A stretch of 64,000 bases of DNA from Nephromyces sp. MM_2019. Lineage: Eukaryota; Apicomplexa; Aconoidasida; Nephromycida. Positions 51,536 to 64,000 of the stretch are shown in pieces. The notes beneath the pieces were generated by a model that saw only the letters and a list, made by a program, of their open reading frames with translations, searched no databases and was not told the DNA's origin. Positions within the stretch are counted from its first letter, which is position 1. Each line of letters starts with the position of its first letter. The position numbers and the translations under genes were made by a program. The stretch lies in the NCBI GenBank assembly GCA_015657535.1, contig JADHZB010001619.1, positions 1-64,000 of the forward strand, in the 5' to 3' direction.

Positions 51536-53064
51536 CTTCTCATACGAGATGCGTGATACCACCCAGTGTGGAAACTCTCCCGATTTAAGGTTAGAATATG
51601 GATAGTGCAGAGTAATCTCCCTCAGCATTTTCCTTTTTTTTGTTGCTGCGCACGCGCTATTTGTTAATTATAACGCGTCCTCAATGTCGTTGTGTGTGCT
51701 TTTACCTAGTTTATTAATTTCTTTTTGACCGCTAGCTCCCTTCTGCCGAGTTCTTTGCGCTGCTTTTTGCAATGAATTTATTCTCTCTAACTACCTGAAA
51801 CTAACTTCTACCCGATGCCAAAGTTTGAACTAGGTCAACGGAGGCCTTCAGCACTCAGCACGATTAGAACCGTGCTCTACATTCGGCAGTGCAGTAGAAT
51901 TCATCTCGGATGAGATTGGTAATGCTTTAAGAAACTCGCAAAAAGTTAGCCAAGGAGACTGTGTTTATTCATTTTCTATGCGCTTGTGAAGTCACACCAT
52001 AGATGTAGACATGAGAGCACTGTGCGCTTAGAATATTTCTCAAAACGGTAGAATATCATCCCAATTGTGATCTCGTTCTTATGCTATTCTGTGATTTCTT
52101 GTGGCCGTCCTAACTTGAGCTTGTATTTACAGTCTTCGCATACCTGTATTCAATGATTTTTTTTTAAAAAGAAGTAGCTGCAAAGCATTCACATAGTTTA
52201 AGACTTGATGGATTGGGGCGTTGCAGCCAATATATTAATTTTTTTGATTCCCATTCAAGTTTCAGCAGAATTCTCAATAAGCTCTTTTAATTTCTCATTT
52301 CATGGCCGTATTCCTTATCGCAGGATGAGCTGCAAGTCGTTAGTAGCTTCATCCTAAAATCGAATCGATGTGAATCTTAGGAGGGATGCAATTACTCAAT
52401 TTGTATATAACAAATGATACCATATCTTTTTAATGAATTTTTTGAGTATAAAGACATACTGGTATCACTTTTCCTTGCTACTCGTTATACATGCTAGAGA
52501 ATTTACAATACAAATAAGTATGGCAGCATGAAAACAATGCTATAAATAGAATTTTTTTACGCTGTTACCTACTTGGAAAAGCGAGTGCTGTGCGATATGT
52601 TTATTTCCGTAAATTGATAAAAATACTTCTCGTAGCTCATGCTTAAAAAGAGTACTCTAGAAAATTGTTGCATACCTTTTTCGCCAGCCTGGAAAAAACG
52701 CTTCGGCGCTAAGATACGCTTTTAATATTCTGATTGAAGAGCCTCTTCGACGCCAGACTCATATCTTCTGCTGCTTTCCTATGCTGAATCTATTTATATC
52801 AGACGCTGCTTTGGGACTGAACTCTCTCCCTTGAACTTAGAGGACCCAGAAGCCCATTCCCGAGAAGAATGACAGCCAGGGGGCATGTACTTGTTCTACC
52901 CACGTCATGATACTGGCTTCCACAGTGTACCTAAGCACCTTACCTACCAGAAGACGTTAGAGTTCACTTCCATTTCCCATGGGGGTAGCAATGCTTCCTC
53001 ATTGATACTTAACTGCATTAGTTGAAGCGATGCAATGTGCATGTCACGCTGGCATGCCCCCATT

Positions 53065-53581
53065 TCACTTGACCGCTAAAATGATTGGAGTACCAATAGA
53101 AAGCCCTGACGTGACCCTGATGTGGTAAGCAAGCGAATGGCTTGTGTTGCCACGTGCCATTCTTGCATCATGTTTTGTAATACGCCGTATCCCCCCTTTC
53201 CCATGCGCTTTGGTCCTTCGCCTTGTGATTTCTTCCCTTCAGTAGGCCCTTTTCAATGTACAAATGCACTCACATGGTAGCGAACGTACCAGTGTTACCA
53301 GTAATTTTTGGAGGCCCCGTTTCCTTTTACATGCAACAGAGCCCAAACCCAAAGATTTCCGCACCTCAATGGCCGCTAAGCGTGTAGCACATGCTTCCTA
53401 ACCTACAACTGATCCCGCAATGCGAGCCATTGAAAGACCGTAGCCACGAACATTTTTTCTAAGAGCATAATCTACAAGATTTGCTTTCATATCATCGCGC
53501 AACACCCTCAGTGTGAGGCAAAGCCACCCCCTGCCACGGCATATGCTAAACGCTGTTGCAGCTGCTCTTCTATGGATAACC
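53065..53581 (-). pseudogene. Broken reading frame in a GC-richer island
   Basis: On the minus strand three adjacent blocks of 60, 52 and 57 open codons lie in one frame, separated only by single stops (TAG at 53400, TGA at 53241, TGA at 53067). The DNA (about 52.8-53.8 kb) is visibly richer in G and C than its surroundings. Peptides include ANLVDYALRKNVRGYGLSMA before the first stop and EACATRLAAIEVRKSLGLG after it. No family was recognised. The pattern fits a decayed coding sequence or transposable element remnant; chance is not excluded. Confidence 0.35.
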
Positions 53582-55853
53582 TATTAATCCAATGAAACTA
53601 ATATTTGTGCGGCCTAACTCAAGTGAAGCCTAGGAAAGTGCAATGGGGTCGGATTCCCATGCTGGCAACGCACATACCACAGCTCTACGTGAGTCTACGG
53701 TGAATGACGAGTACGTGAAGGGTTGGCAGTCTATGCAGGGAGAAGGATGATGGGCATTCAACAGCTGTCTGCCCCACCACCAAATTTGCGCAATCTAGCT
53801 ATAATACGGCATAGCACTGCACAAGGTTAAAACTTTGCTATATCCAAACTCTTTAGAAAGCCAAACATCAAAAAAGACTACTAGGATTTACCAAAACAGG
53901 CTCCAAACTCAGACGAACACTTATGCGCCGAAACGACAGCAGAGCACACTTGCATAATGTAAGAGAAATTAATCATTGTCAACGCCAACGAATAAAAACA
54001 CTAGTTCTCACGATACCCAGCCCCAAAAATATTGACAGCGTCGTAACTTGCGACTATTCACACTAGCAATGCTGGAAGTATTCAGCAGCAAGCAAAGCAC
54101 CCTCCATGCCCAAAGCAAGTGCAGAGCACAAGAAAGTTGAACCATTACAAATGCGAACGATATTCTATCGTGGATAGCCACTGCCACGGCAGAAGGAGGG
54201 GTATAAGGATCGCTGGCCGCCAAGTTATTGACATTATTCTAAGGAGCGCACATACTCAACGTTACAACTTGAGAGCTAAAAAAAAGTACCAGTTTAACTT
54301 CCTGCACCAGCAGCAGGCGCAACACGCACGTGGTATCTGCAATATGAACATGTTCAGTATCTATTACCAGTGATAGGGCTTGAACCTAAGACCCTAGCGC
54401 TGCTTTCATTTAAAGCTTTTTTCACTCAGTAGCGATCAACAGCCGCACCACTAAGCAATACGAGCAAATAATAAATAAGAAAAAAAATGGATAACTCCAA
54501 AGAATTACCCGTAATTACGAACATTGTTGCCAGTGGTAGCACAAAGCCAAGACCACGTACGACATTTTCCAATGTAGCATATTTTCTAAATAGCCGCATG
54601 AGTTTACACACTTTTTACAAGTTTTTTGTCCTACCAGGCAGAGCTGACTATATTAACTTTATTATTAAAAGAAAGGTGCACTGTGCACTAACCTACAGTG
54701 CTACGTTCCAATGATATAAGCTATCGTCAGAACTTTTCTACCATCCCATATTTTACACCTGCATGCATGGCGATGCATGCAATTAAACAACACTATACGC
54801 TAACGTAGTTCTACCTTTTATTCGTGCTAAAATTCTTGGGGCTATCACCACAAGATACTATAGCAACTCCATAAATCAATGCACAGGTGCACCATAAATC
54901 ACTTTTGAAATGTTAAGCATGGAAAGTGATTCACAACAATTTTATAAACGCAAGAGCAGCAGCGATAAATGCATAATCCGGTAAGTAAATCGGATACTTC
55001 TTCAACTAAAATTGAACTTTTGAAAAACATAGTAATCATGACGCAGTACACGATATTCACATTAAGATGTTTGGAGTACAGCTATTATCAAGAAAAAGCT
55101 TGCGACGCTGGTAGCTGAGCAATTTATGCAATATTTCCTCCGGTCATACGAGAGCACCTCACTCGCAGGCGCTGAATTCAATACGCATTACTGCATACCA
55201 AAGATACATATTACAGCAAATTCAATAACATACGCAAAAAGAACGCCTCTCCTCATAATGCCATAGTATCGATAGTGTGAGCAGAGCACTACAATTTCAG
55301 AAAACTCTTTGCCCATAAATTAGCAACGGAAAGGCCATATAAAACCATAAAAACCAAAGACGAGACATGCGAAAACATATAGTTTGAGTAAATAACAAGC
55401 TTGGCAACAATTTTGGACACTTTGCATGTCCAGAAAACGAATGCATGCAACATTGACAAGCTATACACGCCTATAAATGGCATTAAACTCACGAAATTAC
55501 TGCTCGTTATCATGCAGAAGAGAAGGGATAAAAACATGTGCAAGAAAGTTTCACTATTACAGCATTCCGCGGAGCTACAAAATTGCAACGGCTTTTTTAA
55601 GAAATACATTATCTCGTAACAGAACAACTACCTTTGGAGGCATATTATTAAAACAGAAATATCATTACATGAATAGTATCTAAAAATAAGCATCGCTGAT
55701 TGGCAAAAAATTAAAAAAAAGCAGTAAACAGCAAATTTGAGACATAAAAGAATTTCAAAGAGAAGAAACTCCAATCGGATGCAAGAAAAAAATGCTTAAT
55801 GTGCTGAAAGTTGCGTCTGTACTCACGGAAATAGTAAACCTAAGCTTGCACTA

Positions 55854-58800
55854 TTATCCACTGTGTGGCGGAGTGTTTCCACGAGTTACCCAACATGCCA
55901 CTACTGTGATATCGTCCATTTTACCCCCGATATAATGGAAGCCTGAGCATCTTGCGTGCTTCATAAAAGGAGTCTTTGCATGGGGATCCTTACTGAAGGA
56001 AAAAGAGTTTAGATGAAAAATGCAAGTCTCAAAGGGAGAAGTTCGAGGAGAGCAATCTAGAAGCAAACCAAAAAATGCTGTATTTCTCGCGTGAAATTGG
56101 CATCTTAATTTTTCTCCAAATTTCCGATATTTTTTAGAAAAATGAGGCACTCAAGTGGAAGTAAATGAAGCTATATCGTGGGGTTAGCAAAACCGCAGCA
56201 GGAAAAGAATTTGAAAAGTGCCTTTAATTAACGAGTAAAAAAAAAAGGTTTAGAATATGCATCCAATGCAATATTTAGGCTTTTTTGATTCTACATAGAG
56301 CAAACAAACGGAACAAATTTTACTCTGTCGAGTGTTGCTAGAAAAATTATTTTTAAGAAACAAAAAGAGTTGCACACAGAATAAACTGAAACTTTGTAAG
56401 CAATAAGCAAAGCCCAAGTGTTAGATAACACACAGAAAAAGATAGAAGAAGATGAGTTGCATTGACAGACAAATTACGGCGTCAAATAAAGCAAAATGAA
56501 GAGATTATTATGTGCAGTTTTCTTTGATAAAACCAAGATATGACGCGAAACTTCAGCGGGAGCAAAGCACAGGCAAACCCAGCTGGGTTTAGCAGATGGA
56601 AAAAAGCAGCAAATTCTATAGTGGTGGTCATGGATATCAAAGTATCCTCCCAAGTGCAAAATCTTCAGGATCCCACAAACTTCCCCAAATCACATCATCC
56701 TCCCCAACCATTAAAATCCTACAAACTTTAGAAAACCAAAAACCACTGGGTGTCTTACCTCCTGTACGCAGCAGCCTCAGCTATCGCTGTTGCAACCGTA
56801 GTAGCTGGGGTAACTAGATTGGCGTTGTGAAGAAGCAAGGCTTCATAGGGAGAAAGAGCCAGGTTGGCTAGATCACATATTTCGTAGTCAAAGAGGTTGT
56901 CAAAAACTCCATCAGTACCAAATATTATGAGATCCCCTTCCTGTATATCTACAGTGCTGCAGGAAGCTTCATCAGGGGTGTCTCGAGGTATTATGGTAGA
57001 GCTTTGCAACACACAGATTAAAGTGCCCTTTCCCTCTTCAATTAGCGCCGGATATTCCTCCGGCGTAGGGAGTCGGCAAAGCTGGAAAGGGCAGTTGAAC
57101 TGGTGCTGTTGCTCTACTGTCCTGCACAGTACCAAGTAGGAGAAAAAGACAATGATTCTGAGAGAAATGTATAAGATTAAATGGTTATCAAATATGCAGT
57201 CATACGTTAGCAGAGCATACTCAAAATCAAGAGACAAGATTTAGAACTGCTCGCAGTAGCAGAGAATTCCGTAAATCTTCATGAGAGCATTGTCCAGTAT
57301 AAACAAGCAATGGACATCACGGCGATAGAACGTAAATCTTCGTGAGAGCATTGTCCAGTAAAAACAAGCAATGAACATCACGGCGATAGAAAAGGTAGCA
57401 TCTTCACAGCAAGACAAAGAATAGGGCACCTGTGAGCCACAGTCATTGCATAAACTCGCTGCCTCCTCAGGCACATCATCGTCGAATCTCCTAAATTGGC
57501 AATTCCGAGTCTTTCTCCGGCATCATCTAAGCAAGCAACTAGAGCAGTAGAAGATCCGACACTACGAGCCTCCTTATAACCAAGATGAAGCAGGGACTGT
57601 GGTCTTTTCTCGATAGCCTCATCCCCTGCACACAGTAAAATTGTTTACAAGGCTTAAAATCTAAAATGCCACCAAAAGTATGAAAAAAACCCATTAAAAG
57701 CATGCAAGTTGCTGCTTTATACGTGTTTTTGAGCTTTTTCTATAGCAATCTTCACTATTATGTGTTGTATAGCAGCTTATACCAACAGAAAAAACCAAAG
57801 TCTGAACTGCAGAATGACTATTAATTTCCGGCTATAAATCATCAAATTGAATACTCTCATTTCGCATATGGGCTACATAAAAAGGGCAAATTTTATCTAC
57901 TTGTGCTTTTGTTTTTGAAGAAAAAAATCCAAAGTAGCTACTCAATTCAAAAAGTACTTCTTCTTCCTCTTCTATAAAGATAATGTGGCAAACCTTCAAA
58001 GTCAAGCAAGAAAAACAGAGTGCAAACTTACTATAGGCCAAACTTTTATAGGCATCCATGCAGCCCTGCATCAATTCTTCAGCAAACATCCTAGGGTTCA
58101 TTCCAAAGCTATCCCACTCTCCAACTCCATCAGCAATGCCCACACAAACTGCATCAAATTGAGAAGCATTGAAACACACACAAAGATTATTAGCAAGCAA
58201 TGTTCGTGCAGTTCAAAAAAACTTCATATCAACACACGAGGCTGAGTGTAATCTACCTGCAACTCAGGATTTCAACCAAAATTATCAGAAACTAGACCTC
58301 TACAGTGTGTGGGCAGTCTAAAACATTCATCTTCACCTACCCCCATGAGAGTTATCGCTGTGTGCGATAAAATATGCGTCCGCTCCCTTGCAATCAGCCT
58401 TGTCTGGGTTAGGTATCATATATGCTCCACACTGAAGAGTAAGGCCCGTTTTCACCTTCGCATCGATTGGAACATTTAGCTTCAGTAGGGTTTCGGGTTG
58501 ATGAAGCAGCTCAGTAACTGATGCAGGCCAAGCTCCTACGGACATACTAGCAACTCTTCGCATAGGATCAATTTCAAGGTCATCATTCATGCTGCTGGCA
58601 TAGGCAGAATTGCAGCGGTTGAGGGGACTGCTTGGTACGTCTGCTTCCCTCTCTCCCCCCTGATGATAAGGAGGAACGTACGGCCCCCCAATCATCTGAG
58701 GGGGGTGAGCAGCTGGAGGGACATCCCCCCAAGTATATGAGCCTTCACCAGTTCCCACTTCATTGGAAGCGTAAGAAGGGCGGTTTTCTTGTGAAAAGTG

Positions 58801-61800
58801 AGGTGGGTAAGCAGTAGTGGCGTCAAAGTTACTTCTTGACTTCATCGAAGAAGGCCTTCCCGACATATTTTGGCGATGCGGTGAGTTTACGATTGTGGGT
58901 ACAAGCGCTCCCGTTCCACCCTCATTACCAGCACCTCCACCAAGTCGAGGATTCTGCAAGTAATTCTCAGCATGCCGTTGTTCAGCCAGCGTTAGATGTT
59001 GTGCGTGCCTCTCCATCCCCCTTCTATGAGACACTTGCTGCTCATTTGCGAGCATACTGCTAGAAATCGAGTTGATTCCAACTCCCCTAGGATGATGGTT
59101 ACCGTTGGGGATACGGTTATGCCCCTTTGGTACCATGCCCGAGTTCGTAGTACTCACTACTACTTCTGAGCCCCAATAAGAGCTAGAGACGATAGAAGGA
59201 TTGCAGACCTCGCTCCCGTCTCTAGATCCTCCCCGATCTCCCCTTAATGAACTCCGTTGCTCTTGTACTGCAGAGCTCCAAGTCAAGTTCCCGGTAGCTG
59301 CACATCGCTTCAGTCCAGAAGATGAGGCTGGGGGCAATAAATGACTAGGACCTTTAGTACTACCAGTATCCATGCGTGGTAGGGAGGGGGGGTCGTTGCT
59401 TGCTACATTAGAAGCTTTAGGAAGGTTAGCATCCCCACCTGAGGCAGAGCTAGTAATGATCCTCACTCCATTGGCTCCCCCCCGGCAGGGTGGGAGAGAA
59501 TACCCCCCCCCCCAGCAGCATTAGTTCGGTGATGCGAATGATGCCGAACTGCTAGTTGCTGCTCTAGAAAGGCCTCAGCAGATAGAGGAGACATTGAGTG
59601 AGCTGAAGACCCCGGCTGCAGCGAATGAGCAGGTACTTGAACGTAGGGTTGCTCGCTGGTAGGTACCAAGGCCTGCTGAAGGGACGGAGTAGACCGCGAT
59701 GACCAGACTGCAGAATTTGGGGAAGCCACTTCGTATTCCGAAGGATACAGTATGCCTCTATCCGCAGGAAACACCGACGAATGCACTAAGGAAGGGAAAG
59801 AAGCATTCTGCTTCTCATGCTGTCGAAACCTTCTGGCCGAGGTCTTCCTCATAATACCTTCCGGAAACATCACTACCACGTTATTTAAGTTGTGATTTCC
59901 GTCCTGCAAGAGAGACAGAGTGAAGATTTCAGGCGGGCTGTTAGGAAGCAATCAAAGTCGCCTTAGCTGATATAATAAAAGAGATCAAAAGCGTAGGGCC
60001 AATCATATATATTTATGGATGAGAGCTATTATATATGTGGATTCTACCCATGTCTTTGAGCATTTATGGGCATAGTAAATAGCAGACAATGCCAGCTTTT
60101 TCTTGGGATATTGAGTATGGAGGCCAGCTAAACTCCAAGATATAATACACTTTTTATTGAGAAAAAAGAAGACAATTTAGGCATAAATGAGAGATCTTCA
60201 AGGGGGAAGAGAAGAGAAAAAACCTTGAAGATTCTGGAATACCCCAAAAATGGAAACTCGAAAACTTGCTCATAACAAAAAATTAAGAAACTTACATCAC
60301 ACATTGGAAGCGACGGGTTACACACCCACTGGCCGTCAATAATGTATTTAAATTGATGATGTCCACCCTTTGACGTTATTGAAGAAGATAGCGCCTCATG
60401 TACGTCCATCCAGTGAAACTTGAAGCGTGGGCACCACTTCAGAGGATAACGCTTTTCCCAGGGAGGATCGCTGAATGTTCCTGCAATCTGAAAAAAAAAA
60501 AAGGGAGAAACGAGAAATCTAACTGTGTGTTCGAGAGGAAGCATCATAAGAAGCACAACTTGAGTGTGTGTGCGCATATACATATTAAATTAAATACACA
60601 AGTTCATCTACGCTAAATGGATGGGTATTCTTGGAGAACAAAAAAGTATCAGGAGAAAACACGAGAATCTAAAGGAAGCATAATATGGAAGAAGAGAAAA
60701 AGTAGTGATTAGCTTGGTCCTCGTCATGGAAAGAGAGAAAAAAGCAGAGAATGGCTGACCCCCCCAGTCTATAGGGAAAATATTCCCTCTTTAACCCCAG
60801 TCTAGGAAGAATCTTTTTGCTACACTGAAAAGAGTGTGAAGATGAAAATCCTAAAGGCTAATGGAATGCAACAATCCTTAAAGTACAAAGCATCAAGAAT
60901 TATACGCCTTTTATGAAGAAATTCGAGTTTATAAGTGGAGACTTAAGCTAATCATATGATGTCGAGTTGGTGCGTGTGCATATTATGTGTGTGTGTGTGT
61001 GTTTGGCTCCATCATACAGGTTACTATCCAACAGTAGACCCTATCCAACAGTAAGCAGAGAAATGAGAAAAATACACTGAAAATTACCACAATTTCCCAC
61101 CAAAATGTTTAGAGCTTACCTCCACGTAAAATGCATTCGGAAAGGTCCACTTTAGTATAAGGTGATGTGTTTCTCCTTGAAAAGAGAGCTCCTTAACTTC
61201 AGGCTTCAAACCAGTCGGAGACTCTCCAGGAAGCATATCATCCTACAAGAAAAAGTGCACAAGAATTAACTGTATAACTATTTCATCACAGGAATTTAAC
61301 CTGCAAAAACAGTGAGTAACGCGTTCTTTATATCATGAAAAAGAATCACAGGAGAGAAATACGATGCATTGCCTCAAGAAGATCATAAAAAGTAGATTTC
61401 GGATATAATGATATGCATTGAAGGTTTTTTTGGTGATTTTCCTCCCAATACTGGATTTTCAGATATCTTCATAGTTCCCGACAATAATTACACATTTCTT
61501 CTCTAGAAACACTAGCTATACCTCCCGAATATATTGATAGCTACCAATCAACTGAATCCCTACCCTTTAACCACACCAAAAATTGCAGTAAAACCACTAC
61601 ACACTCACCAAATAAAAAGATGACGGAATCACTTCTTTCTCCGGAATTCGCACTTGATTCTCAGATAATACGAGAGGAGCCGCCTGCGTAGCAGCTAGAG
61701 CATCACCAAATCTTGAAGGTTCAATTTCGTCCGATAGCTTTTTCAAGTCGCCATTATTGCCTGGGGTGAAAACAAAGGCCTGATTCAAAGGGATATGCTC

Positions 61801-64000
61801 CATAGAATCCGCAGGAGGTAACTTAAATCGACAGGGATCGCAAGATTGGTCTTTACTCTGAGCTTCTTCCTTCTCTATCAAGCCATTCCCGGTTATTTCA
61901 GGTGCAGGAGTCTTCAAAAAAGTATCAGTATTCTGATTGGCAATATTCGCTGGCCTTTCAGGAGAATTTGCCGTCGTAGATGAGCCAGGCATACCATTCG
62001 AGAAAGCACCGGAAAAAGCGAAACTACTCGTCTTCGCAGCCTCTCGGACTTTAGCCTGAGCAGAAAATTCCGAGAAAACTTTGCAAATTGAAAAGGCTTA
62101 CAAATGAACATCAAAGAAGTCATAAAATTCCAAAAAAATCATCAAAATCGGCGTAAAAGTCAGCGAATCGCAGAAAAACGACTAAAAAACAGAATTGCAC
62201 ACACCACACCAGAATCAGACAAGGCAAAAAATACCTCTTCAAGTTGCTTTCTGATTAAGGCTGCACGGTCTGGGTGAATCAAAGAGGTTATTCGTTGACC
62301 TTGCCCTGCAAGAAGCTTCTTATGCTGACGCCTCATAAAACTGCAAAAAAATAAAGTGAATACTTGAAGAAATCAAGCTAGCACACAGGAGTCACGGGGA
62401 GTGCGTGTGTATGTGTGAAATTCAAGTTAAAAGCAGCTGTATGGAGCTACGAGGGCGTGTGTTTGCAAAATAATGGACTTTATAAAAATTCCTTCTCATT
62501 AAACCACAGCAGATTGATTCATTCACACACACACAGGCTCGAAGTTCATATGTTACATCTCACAATACTAGGCATAAAAAAACACGCAATGGCGGTGTAC
62601 GTACACTCGATTTCAATTGTATGAAATCGCACACACTTTCCATTGCAATGCACACACACGCTTTCTAGAGCATTGTACATACAAATCATGCAAGAGAAGG
62701 AAGCTCTCCAAAGCAGAAAAAATCGTATACTAAACCCCCTGAGAAAAAAAAACAATTCTGAAGATCCATCTAGAGAAAAAATCGGTAGAACCAAGTAAAA
62801 TTTGCGTCTTCAGCAACAAGTGAACTTCATCAAAACCTTAGTTTAACCCTTTCCACCTACTTCAAGAAATCCATAGCATGATTTGTAATCCTCAAGTCTT
62901 CCTTTGCTTCATCCAAAGAAGAGCTACTCAAGGTATTGGCTAAATCTTCCAAGCTAGGTTCCAGCTCATTAAAAGTTTTTGCGTATTCCAACGTCTGCTT
63001 TAACCCTTCAGCCTGAAGTTTAACTCCGCTAGTGGTCTGGAAGCTCCCGTTTTCCATATTCGGAATGGCTTCTTGCTTAGTTTCAGCAAGAGTCTCCTCA
63101 CATCTTGAAAAGCTCCGAGCCAAATGACTCACGGTATTAGGTATGGAGTTCTTAAGCCTTTCAATAGAGTTGCTTGCACCTGCAAAGGTTGCTTCGGCTT
63201 CAGGCTCTGCGTTGTTATCTTTCCCACCTACAGGGGCTACCGACACATTACCACTTGGAACCGCATACTCAATGCTAGGCTGGTAACCCGATACTAACTG
63301 TTTCGCCAGCATATTCTGAGGAAGAACCCAATCTTTAGAGATACTAACGCTGCCCTCCGGAGAATTTGGTGATGCCAATGAATGCTCTGAGGCATTTGGC
63401 TTATCACACAAATCCGTTGAAACCTTCTGTGGCGCCGAGTCCTCTTTAGATTCCGGAGACTTCAATGATTTCAAATCAGAATATCTCTCGGTAACTTCAT
63501 TGCTTGAGACTGGGAGGTAAGAAGGGCTTTTCATCCTCACATCAACGGCAATCTGCTCTTTATCCAGATGGAGACCTTTTAAATCCTCATTTACTTGAAG
63601 ATTCTCAACCACATGCTTCTGCTCATCCAACAAACTCCGATTGTGTAGCTCATTCTCCCTCATAAATCCTCTGTTGCACTGTGCAACAGCGGTTGCATCT
63701 TCCGGTGGTGTAAAGCTAGTATCAACAGTTTTCACTTTTACATCCTCACGGAAAACGCCAACCACACCATTCGGGTCTGAAGAAAGAGCTACATTACAGG
63801 ACATCTTCATGCTACCGGAGCATTTCTGCCCATCAGCCACATTAAACTCATGAATACCTGGGGATCTCGATGGCTTCGAAGGTATAGCAGGTTGTGTGTG
63901 ACTCCCAATCGATTGATCCCTCCCTGATGGGGATACTATAGGTTTAGATGCGTGAATGCTGCTGAAGCATGCAGCAGCAACGCTCCCGCTCTCGTTCCTA
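55854..64000 (-). CDS. PPTC7-like PP2C phosphatase with glycogen-binding CBM48 (5' partial)
   Basis: Minus-strand exons: beyond 64000-62861, 62340-62235, 62055-61609, 61242-61120, 60487-60296, 59903-58341, 58148-58032, 57625-57430, 57121-56759, 55992-55854; all phases agree, with a stop at 55854. More than 1460 residues. The N-terminal part is Ser/Glu-rich and probably disordered. The CBM48/AMPK-beta-like domain (61242-59850) has LKWTFPNAFYVEIAGTFSD, the sugar-contacting tryptophans of PPWEKRYPL and DGQWVCNP, and DGNHNLNNVV. A long Ser/Pro/Gly linker follows. The PP2C domain has GADAYFIAHSDN, GIADGVGEWDSFGM, SSTALVA, IANLGDS, HQFNCPFQL, GTDGVFDNLF and GGKMDDITVV, keeping the metal-binding aspartates. 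The expected activity is Ser/Thr dephosphorylation, probably at storage polysaccharide; this is inferred from the fusion. The exon at 59903-58341 needs one extra base near the G tracts to stay open. The 5' end, start codon and any targeting signal lie outside the window. Confidence 0.9.
57271..57392. repeat. Tandem duplication of a 61-bp unit inside a PP2C intron
   Basis: Two head-to-tail copies, 57271-57331 and 57332-57392, differ at only a few positions. Each begins gtaaatctt and ends ggcgatagaa. They lie wholly in the intron between the exons at 57625-57430 and 57121-56759, so the protein is unaffected. The near identity suggests a recent duplication. Confidence 0.9.
59466..59513 (-). other. 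Apparent one-base frameshift at G homopolymers in the CBM-PP2C gene
   Basis: On the coding strand an 11-G run (59513-59503) and a 7-G run (59483-59477) lie just before a TGA at 59463. The frame carrying the CBM stops there. The frame leading to the PP2C domain is open across both runs and continues for about 370 codons. One added G in either run restores a single frame and also gives the phase needed at the 58341 donor. No intron with suitable phase was found. A homopolymer miscount in the assembly is the simplest explanation; a real frameshift or slippage site is possible. Confidence 0.75.

Larger units (their letters stand above)
44198..55853. other. 11.6-kb gap without a recognised gene
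   Basis: It holds several orphan frames described separately (48732-48523, 48320-47943, 51121-50783, 51266-51535), a frame at 46187-45948 (-) with a hydrophobic start and the motif TPWWLRIDD, and a GC-richer island at 52.8-53.8 kb. The part up to about 44.6 kb is the 5' flank of the dynein-tail gene, and the part below 55.85 kb is the 3' flank of the CBM-PP2C gene. I recognised no domain family here. Confidence 0.5.

Noticed and set aside
54364..54460. tRNA-like sequence on the minus strand (GGTTCAAGCCC T-loop and a CTTAGTGGT D-arm-like stretch)
   Set aside because: No acceptor stem pairs the two ends, the T-stem has a mismatch and no clear anticodon arm can be drawn. It also overlaps a small hydrophobic open frame (54611-54426).
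55289..55627. 112-codon hydrophobic frame on the minus strand
   Set aside because: It lies in the 3' flank of the phosphatase gene, lacks an ATG start, and T-rich DNA readily gives Phe/Leu-rich frames.
58333..59466. Treating the 377-codon frame as a separate gene starting at 59466
   Set aside because: It has no ATG start, its frame is open upstream across the G runs, and it supplies the first PP2C motif, which the next exon continues.
1..64000. CRISPR arrays, insertion sequences, prokaryotic operons, rRNA genes
   Set aside because: No regularly spaced repeats, terminal inverted repeats with a transposase, Shine-Dalgarno-linked genes or recognisable rRNA blocks were found. The window is clearly eukaryotic.

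Overview
The window is nuclear DNA of an intron-rich, AT-rich eukaryote, most likely an apicomplexan-type alveolate. The reasons are apicomplexan-style thrombospondin type 1 (TSP1) repeats with WSxWS cores on a type I membrane protein, a protein phosphatase carrying a glycogen/starch-binding domain, and a dynein tail, all split into many short exons by AT-rich GT-AG introns. I cannot name the species. No prokaryotic, viral, plasmid or CRISPR features were seen. All gene models were assembled by eye from splice sites and reading-frame phase; no search was run.

Layout. 1-8026: no recognised gene; CA/TG tracts, an 88-bp imperfect duplication and a short minisatellite. 8027-21154 (+): a TSP1 and cysteine-rich type I membrane protein of at least 15 exons, with signal peptide, four TSP1 repeats, repeated cysteine modules, one membrane span and a short acidic tail. 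21155-25740: no recognised gene. 25741-27691 (+): RNA polymerase common subunit RPB8/RPABC3, four exons, complete. 29806-31482 (-): phase-compatible exons of unknown identity. 32698-44197 (-): about 17 exons encoding a dynein heavy-chain tail (DHC_N1) of about 1178 residues, with no motor domain found in the window. 44198-55853: about 11.6 kb without a recognised gene, holding a GC-richer island with a broken reading frame and some orphan open frames. 55854 to the right edge (-): a large protein joining a Ser/Glu-rich N-terminal region, an AMPK-beta-like glycogen-binding domain (CBM48) and a PPTC7-like PP2C phosphatase; its 5' end lies outside the window and its largest internal exon has a one-base frameshift near G homopolymers.

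The genes do not form a functional cluster. The TSP1 protein suggests secretion or surface adhesion, the CBM-PP2C protein suggests control of storage polysaccharide, the dynein tail suggests an axonemal or cytoplasmic motor relative, and RPB8 is housekeeping. The best candidates for something undescribed are the TSP1/cysteine-module protein and the dynein tail that lacks a recognisable motor.
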